The notes under the pieces are model-generated. The model did no database searches, was not told where the DNA came from, and saw only the letters and a program-made list of their open reading frames with translations. Made by a program: the position numbers and the translations under genes. From Clostridia bacterium (lineage in GTDB: Bacteria; Bacillota; Clostridia; Oscillospirales; CAG-272), in assembly GCA_017520365.1 (NCBI GenBank), contig JAFXFQ010000094.1, forward strand, positions 1 to 10,233: a stretch of 10,233 nt of DNA. The letters run 5' to 3'. Shown here piece after piece: positions 6,523-10,233 of this stretch. The stretch's first letter is position 1. Each line of letters starts with the position of its first letter.

Positions 6523-7467
6523 TCAGATAGTAAAAATAAGAAGATATGCTGTGTAAGCCACATAAGCTAAAACACTAAGTGCGCCAACTACTCTGCCCAT
6601 TCCTTTTTTGATAAAGCAAGGAATAAACACTGCCACCGTTACACCTATCATAATTATGGTATTTACAATAGCATCCGTGTCTACGCTGATAGGACAGAGG
6701 ACAGAAGACATTCCGAGAATGAAGAGGATGTTGAAGAGGTTAGAGCCGATAACGTTACCGAGCGCAAGACCGCTCTCGCCCTTTCTTGCTGCAACGATGC
6801 TGGTAACAAGCTCGGGAAGACTTGTTCCGATGGCGACGATGGTAAGGCCGATGAACGCCTCACTCCAGCCGAGACGCTCTGCAATGTCTGTTGCGTTATC
6901 AACAACAAGGTTTCCGCCAAAGATGATGGCAGCAAGACCGCCTATGATAAACACAAGGCTGAGGGGCAGAGACAGCTTTTTAGTCTCCTCCTCCTCAAAG
7001 GTCTCGCGGTGCTTCAATGCATCCATTACAACGTATGCAATGTATGCAATGATACCGGCAAGAAGTACTATACCGTTAAGATAGCCCAGCACCCTTCCGA
7101 TAAGCATAAGCACGACCAGAAGGATACTTGCCGCAATGTTAATGGGGAAATCACGCTTGATAAGCAGGTTTTCTATTTTATAAGGCTTGATCACGGCACA
7201 CGTACCTGCAACGACGAGAAGGTTGAAAATATTGGAGCCGATAACGTTGCTTATTGCAAGCTCGTTTGAGCCGGCAAAGCCTGCGGTGATACTGACTGCA
7301 GCCTCAGGAGCACTTGTACCCATGGCAACTACGGTAAGTCCGATAACGAAGCCGGGAATACCGAGAAGGCGCGCGATGCCTGATGCACCGTCAACGAAGA
7401 AGTCTGCTCCCTTGACCAGGAGAACAAATCCCACGAGCAGAAGAAGAATGTTCAGAAAAATAGCCAT
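6523..7467 (-). CDS. CaCA-family cation/Na+ exchanger (YrbG-like), possible Mn2+ exporter
   Basis: A 314-residue inner-membrane protein with about ten hydrophobic segments in two inverted halves. The two alpha-repeats are clear: GLTVVAMGTSAPE (43-55) with SNVIGSN (73-79), and GLTIVAIGTSLPE (207-219) with GNVIGSN (237-243); their acidic and polar residues bind the transported cation. A charged cytoplasmic loop (151-165) joins the halves. The family is usually annotated as Ca2+/Na+ antiporter. The start is ATG 7467, with GAGAGG (7475-7480) seven bases upstream; the frame runs open to 7548, but that stretch is riboswitch leader. The manganese riboswitch-like leader implies induction by Mn2+, so Mn2+ efflux is a reasonable inference. 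The gene is monocistronic, and its 3' end shares a terminator with the convergent sialidase-fold gene. Confidence 0.92.
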   Translation of the reverse strand: MAIFLNILLLLVGFVLLVKGADFFVDGASGIARLLGIPGFVIGLTVVAMGTSAPEAAVSITAGFAGSNELAISNVIGSNIFNLLVVAGTCAVIKPYKIENLLIKRDFPINIAASILLVVLMLIGRVLGYLNGIVLLAGIIAYIAYVVMDALKHRETFEEEETKKLSLPLSLVFIIGGLAAIIFGGNLVVDNATDIAERLGWSEAFIGLTIVAIGTSLPELVTSIVAARKGESGLALGNVIGSNLFNILFILGMSSVLCPISVDTDAIVNTIIMIGVTVAVFIPCFIKKGMGRVVGALSVLAYVAYTAYLLIFTI

Positions 7468-7498
7468 ACCGATACCTCTCTTTTTGCATCTGTGCAAT

Positions 7499-7540
7499 AA
7501 AAAAAGACAATTACTGCACGAAAAAATGCAGCAAAAGTCT
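7499..7540 (-). terminator. Riboswitch expression-platform terminator
   Basis: On the minus strand AGAC (7540-7537) pairs with GTCT (7508-7505), and CTGCA (7531-7527) with TGCAG (7518-7514), joined by an internal loop with a few A-U pairs and followed by a run of seven U (7505-7499). It lies between aptamer and ribosome site. Its 5' half contains CTTTTGCTG (7537-7529), the predicted closing strand of the aptamer, so the two folds exclude each other. That predicts readthrough when ligand is bound. Confidence 0.7.
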
Positions 7541-7646
7541 CGCAACAAAAAACTTGTCTGAAACAGGATTTTCGGGTACGGCCCGGAATTTCTTCGTGAT
7601 GACGACCCGTACCGCGGCTCTCACCGCCAACTACTCCCTTTTACCG
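7529..7646 (-). ncRNA. yybP-ykoY-type manganese riboswitch aptamer
   Basis: The elements appear in the order known for this class. The closing helix P1 is CGGUAAAAG (7646-7638) with CUUUUGCUG (7537-7529). Loop motif GGGAGUAG is at 7638-7631. P2 is GCGG/CCGC (7627-7614). P3 is GGUACGG (7613-7607) with CCGUACC (7581-7575), enclosing the conserved GUCGUCAUCAC (7606-7596). P4 is GACAA/UUGUU (7558-7544), followed by GCGAGAC (7543-7537), equivalent to the conserved GCAAGACC end. Known members bind Mn2+ and switch expression on for Mn2+ exporters. The start of transcription from the promoter at 7652-7680 falls at about 7645-7647, the first base of P1, and a terminator overlaps P1. The identification is by eye against remembered family sequence; a covariance-model search would settle it. 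Confidence 0.8.
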
Positions 7647-7651
7647 TACAG

Positions 7652-7680
7652 ATTGTACCCTAATTTTTGACAATTGTCAA
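7652..7680 (-). promoter_or_regulatory. Promoter for riboswitch and exchanger
   Basis: On the minus strand TTGACA (7680-7675), a 17-base spacer, and TACAAT (7657-7652): perfect -35, one mismatch in -10, ideal spacing. Transcription should begin near 7646, giving a leader of about 180 bases. Confidence 0.85.
7667..7680. promoter_or_regulatory. Perfect 14-bp palindrome containing two opposed -35 boxes
   Basis: TTGACAATTGTCAA reads the same on both strands, giving TTGACA toward the exchanger (minus) and toward the radical SAM gene (plus). No good plus-strand -10 lies at the ideal distance (17 bases gives TCAACA, 7690-7695), so only the minus promoter is certain. It may also be an operator that covers the -35 box. 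Confidence 0.5.
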
Positions 7681-7750
7681 TAGCGATATTCAACAAAATT
7701 CATACTTTATTAAAATTCATTGATGTTTTAATGCCCAAAGGAGACCGCGT

Positions 7751-8593
7751 ATGCCCAAAAAGGCCTTTCTTGAGATAACCAACGTCTGCAATTTGTCCTG
7801 CAGCTTTTGCCACAAAACCAAAAGACCTCTCCGCTATATGAGCGAGGATAAGTTTTCTCTTGCGGCAAGCCGTGTGCGTCCTTTTGCCGATTTTCTCTAT
7901 TTCCATCTTATGGGAGAGCCGCTTTTACACCCAAAGCTTGACAGATTTCTTGAAATTGCAAAGGAGCTTAGCTTTCGTGCCATACTAACCACCAACGGAA
8001 CACTTTTGAAAAAGAGAGAGAACACGCTTCTTTCCTCTCCCGCTCTTTACAAGGTGAGCATCTCCCTCCACTCCTATGAAGCAAACGAGGTGTGTTTTTC
8101 TCTTGAGGATTATCTTGAGGATTGCTTCAGCTTTTGCAAAAAAGGGGCCGAGGCAGGCATTATATGCGTTATGCGCCTTTGGAATCTGGGCGGAGAAGAG
8201 TGTAAAAGAAACGAAAGGATCCTGTCCCTTATGCACGAAAGGTTTCCCGGGGAATGGAAGGAGACGTATTCCGGATTCAGAATTACAGATAAGGTCTTTC
8301 TTGAATGGGGAGAGAGATTTGACTGGCCGGACATTGATGCAGAGGAGATATCAACTCACCACACCTGCTACGGTCTTAGGGATCAGATAGGCATTCTCTG
8401 CGACGGCACAGTTGTTCCATGCTGTCTCGATGCCGAAGGTGCTGTGCCCCTCGGCAATATCTACGTCTCCTCCGTTGAGGATATCCTTTCCTCGGAAAGG
8501 GCCGTTAAGCTTCGGGAATCACTCATCAAACGGGACGTGAAGGAACCCCTCTGCAGACGTTGCGGATTTGCAAAGCAAAAGGGGTTTAAATAA
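7751..8593 (+). CDS. Radical SAM/SPASM domain protein, function unknown
   Basis: A 280-residue cytoplasmic iron-sulfur enzyme. CNLSCSFC (13-20) is the CxxxCxxC motif that binds the radical 4Fe-4S cluster and S-adenosylmethionine. LMGEPLLHP (53-61) matches the GGEP-like motif, and TTNGTLL (80-86) the next strand. The C-terminal third has a SPASM-like set of cysteines: C206, C217, C224, C225, C268 and C271, around DGTVVPCCLDAEG and CRRCGF, probably ligating one auxiliary cluster. SPASM enzymes often modify peptides, but no precursor peptide or transporter gene is adjacent, so the substrate is open. AAAGGAG (7737-7743) lies seven bases before the ATG and fixes the start. ATGCCCAAA also occurs at 7731-7739, where it would start only a 15-codon overlapping frame. 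The gene stands alone, divergent from the exchanger. Confidence 0.87.
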   Translation: MPKKAFLEITNVCNLSCSFCHKTKRPLRYMSEDKFSLAASRVRPFADFLYFHLMGEPLLHPKLDRFLEIAKELSFRAILTTNGTLLKKRENTLLSSPALYKVSISLHSYEANEVCFSLEDYLEDCFSFCKKGAEAGIICVMRLWNLGGEECKRNERILSLMHERFPGEWKETYSGFRITDKVFLEWGERFDWPDIDAEEISTHHTCYGLRDQIGILCDGTVVPCCLDAEGAVPLGNIYVSSVEDILSSERAVKLRESLIKRDVKEPLCRRCGFAKQKGFK

Positions 8594-8836
8594 GGAACAC
8601 AGATTACGATAAATTCGGGTTTATTGGGGAGGTAACAACAAGGCTCTCCCCATGGGAGAGGCTTTGGATCACATTTTTCGTCCATCTGTTATTTTCTAAC
8701 TCCCCTCTAAACTGAAATTTATATACCCTCTTTTCAAGGTTTTTTGGGGGTGTGGGGGGCTTTTTGCAAAAAGTCCTCCACATAGTACTCCCCGACAACC
8801 TGAAATTTATCGCCAGACTCTCGCTTTAACAAACTC
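8594..8836. repeat. Non-coding gap with hairpins and an imperfect direct repeat
   Basis: This gap after the radical SAM gene holds no convincing gene. CTCTCCC/GGGAGAG (8644-8660, three-base loop, extended past one G-G mismatch to 8640-8664) is a hairpin without a U-tract. TGTGGGGGGCTTTTT (8751-8765) and AAAAAGTCCTCCACA (8768-8782) form a 15-bp inverted repeat with two G-U pairs. Two 24-bp direct copies flank that hairpin at 8699-8722 and 8787-8810, sharing ACTCCCC and CTGAAATTTAT (20 of 24 identical by eye). This architecture suggests an interspersed intergenic repeat or a MITE-like remnant. A 37-codon minus-strand frame (8734-8847) crosses it and is probably incidental. Confidence 0.5.
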
Positions 8837-8872
8837 AAAAAAACCATTCAACTACAGCTGAATGGTTTTTTT
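8837..8872. terminator. Terminator of the carboxypeptidase gene (bidirectional)
   Basis: AAAAAAACCATTCA (8837-8850) and TGAATGGTTTTTTT (8859-8872) form a perfect 14-bp stem with an 8-base loop, giving U-tracts on both strands. It starts 12 bases after the minus-strand stop and would also stop plus-strand transcripts coming from the radical SAM gene. Confidence 0.88.
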
Positions 8873-8883
8873 GATTATAAGGT

Positions 8884-10104
8884 TTATTTTTCGCAGGTTA
8901 TGATATATCCGTCAACGTTATTTCCTGAGACAGTATATTCGCAATCCTTAGGGATACTGACCTCAGTTTCGCCATTCTCTGCATCTGCAGGCACGTAATA
9001 GATCATAATTCCGCTTTCCGCCTTGTAAAACTCCTCGGCAGTAGTCTGATATATGCCTGTTTCTGCACTGTATGAGAGGCACTCTCCGTCAAAGGTATAG
9101 GTTTTCAGGTAGTCAACGTACTCCTCAAGGCAGAGGTTAAGATCCTCCATTATCTGAGCGTGGGGAACGCCTACGTAGCGATAATGCCATGATTCGAAAT
9201 CAATACCTGTGATATGGATCTTATCATCGGGATATCTGAGGACAAATCCGTACTCCTGGCACTTTTCTCTGAACCACCCACACTCTGCATCACTTTCAAC
9301 GTAGGAAATAGAGCCGTTTCTGTTAACGTTAAGATCTATGCCAAGTCCTGTGTGGTGCTCGCTGTAACCGGGGGTCGCCACGTATTTATCGACGTAATCC
9401 TGTCCGTAATCTCTGAGGTAATCGGAGTACAGCTGCTGCTGATGCTCAAGACTTCTGTATGCGGAGTTTACCTGCAGCCATTTAAAGCCGGTATCGTTAA
9501 AATTATCCTCAGTCATCTTATTGAAGGCGTTGAGAGCCTCGCCGGAAAGGTAAACTGCGGTATTATACGCCGATGTTCCATAATATCCGTTATTGTGATC
9601 GGAGATCTTTACGATATTCTTTTCCATTTCCTCGGGGAAAAGGTATTCGTGATAGGAGTTAACCAGAATGAGATCGCCCATGTGGATATCATCCTCGGTG
9701 AGAGTCACCGTAAAGTAGGGTAAAAGCTCTTCCTTATTATCATTGGGGTCATCCGTATCGGGGCAGATGATCTCTTCAAGAAGCTCATCCTCTGTCTTTT
9801 CGCTGCCGAGGGGAACGTGTTTATCATTATCGGGTATGTTTTCAGGGTTATTGTTGCCGCTGAGCAAAAGCCAGATGCACGCCGCAGCAACAAGAACAAA
9901 CAAAGAGATAATGACGATCACACCAACGTTTGGCTTTTTGCGCTTGCGGCGGCGGGCATTATAGGAGGCTCGGGTGACGGGCTTGCGGTGCTTATCGTGG
10001 CCCGCCTCCTCGGGAGTATAGGTGCGCTTTATCTCCGGTTCGCCGTAGGGAGCATAATTGCTTCTGTATCTTCTCGGATCTCTCGGGTCCAGATTATTGT
10101 TCAT
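8884..10104 (-). CDS. Membrane-anchored D-alanyl-D-alanine carboxypeptidase, VanY/M15B family
   Basis: A 406-residue single-pass membrane protein. It has an N-terminal cytoplasmic tail of about 58 residues rich in Arg, Lys and Pro, a membrane helix (about 60-82), an acidic linker (85-125), and an extracellular M15B peptidase domain (about 145-335) with a C-terminal extension. VNSAYRSLEHQQQLY (212-226) and SEHHTGLGID (248-257) give the SxHxxGxxxD zinc motif with H250 and D257; ESWHYRYVG (304-312) supplies catalytic E304 and zinc ligand H307. Such enzymes cleave the terminal D-Ala from peptidoglycan pentapeptides; there is no vancomycin-resistance cluster here, so housekeeping wall trimming is likelier. 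AAAGG (10114-10118) lies nine bases before the ATG. The pnp terminator ends 21 bases upstream, leaving little room for a promoter. Ends in TAA followed by its own terminator. Confidence 0.92.
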   Translation of the reverse strand: MNNNLDPRDPRRYRSNYAPYGEPEIKRTYTPEEAGHDKHRKPVTRASYNARRRKRKKPNVGVIVIISLFVLVAAACIWLLLSGNNNPENIPDNDKHVPLGSEKTEDELLEEIICPDTDDPNDNKEELLPYFTVTLTEDDIHMGDLILVNSYHEYLFPEEMEKNIVKISDHNNGYYGTSAYNTAVYLSGEALNAFNKMTEDNFNDTGFKWLQVNSAYRSLEHQQQLYSDYLRDYGQDYVDKYVATPGYSEHHTGLGIDLNVNRNGSISYVESDAECGWFREKCQEYGFVLRYPDDKIHITGIDFESWHYRYVGVPHAQIMEDLNLCLEEYVDYLKTYTFDGECLSYSAETGIYQTTAEEFYKAESGIMIYYVPADAENGETEVSIPKDCEYTVSGNNVDGYIITCEK

Positions 10105-10124
10105 TTTCTTATACCTTTTTATCT

Positions 10125-10153
10125 CAAAAACCCTGTCTGAGACAGGGTTTTTG
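10125..10153 (-). terminator. Terminator of pnp
   Basis: CAAAAACCCTGTC (10125-10137) and GACAGGGTTTTTG (10141-10153) form a perfect 13-bp stem with a 3-base loop and a U5 tract on the minus strand. It sits between the pnp stop and the carboxypeptidase start. Confidence 0.88.
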
Positions 10154-10163
10154 TTATCGTTTA

Positions 10164-10233
10164 TTACTTGTCGCTTTCTGCGTTAAGAGCGTCTTTTCTG
10201 GAGAGGTTCATTCTGCCGCGCTCGTCAACACCG
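10164..10233 (-). CDS. pnp: Polyribonucleotide nucleotidyltransferase, last 22 codons
   Basis: Only the C-terminal end is visible; the gene continues past the right edge. The residues read GVDERGRMNLSRKDAL followed by a short polar tail and tandem TAA TAA stops (10161-10166). The GR-x-N-LSRKDAL signature is the last strand and helix of the C-terminal S1 RNA-binding domain of bacterial PNPase, the phosphorolytic 3'-5' exoribonuclease of RNA turnover. Other S1-domain proteins end differently but cannot be fully excluded from 22 residues. A strong terminator follows 11 bases after the stop. Confidence 0.82.
   Translation of the reverse strand, partial: GVDERGRMNLSRKDALNAESDK

Noticed and set aside
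9214..9723. 169-residue plus-strand frame opposite the carboxypeptidase
   Set aside because: It is hydrophobic only because it is antisense to a conserved peptidase; no start signal is seen.
8884..10104. VanY homologue as part of a vancomycin resistance cluster
   Set aside because: No vanH, vanA/B, vanX or VanRS genes are near, and the context is pnp; M15B carboxypeptidases are common housekeeping enzymes.

Overview
The window looks like chromosomal DNA of an anaerobic Clostridia-type Firmicute, possibly a gut Ruminococcaceae/Oscillospirales-like lineage. This is inference from a type I dockerin protein, GGAG-type ribosome binding sites, Firmicute-style promoters (TTGACA-16/17-TATAAT), compact intrinsic terminators, moderate GC and Clostridia-like protein families. 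There is no rRNA marker, so the taxon is not proven.

Layout. (1) 1-2181, plus strand: a tight gene cluster of a DUF2779 nuclease-fold protein (5' end outside the window), a zinc-containing Sir2 NAD-dependent deacylase and a histidine phosphatase. (2) 2182-2377: a terminator hairpin, then three perfect 19-bp tandem repeats whose last copy forms a second, strong hairpin. (3) 2378-5113, minus strand: a secreted GH123-like/DUF4091 protein with a Cys-rich repeat region and a C-terminal type I dockerin, interrupted by one in-frame UAG at 3575-3577. (4) 5114-5365: divergent control region with a near-consensus promoter toward a plus-strand, signal-less sialidase-fold protein (5366-6466). (5) A bidirectional terminator separates that gene from a minus-strand CaCA-family cation/Na+ exchanger (6523-7467). 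The exchanger leader carries what I read as a yybP-ykoY manganese riboswitch with a downstream terminator. (6) A lone radical SAM/SPASM protein (7751-8593) and a non-coding, repeat-rich gap (8594-8836). (7) Minus strand: a membrane-anchored VanY-type D,D-carboxypeptidase (8884-10104), preceded by the terminator and last 22 codons of pnp at the right edge.

Functionally these are separate transcription units rather than one system. The divergent glycosidase pair points to glycan breakdown: an exported, cohesin-docking hexosaminidase-like protein and a cytoplasmic sialidase-fold protein. The riboswitch suggests that the exchanger serves manganese (or Mn/Ca) efflux. I found no CRISPR array, insertion sequence, prophage, tRNA or rRNA. 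The two observations most worth following are the riboswitch-exchanger pairing and the single UAG in an otherwise intact 911-codon reading frame.
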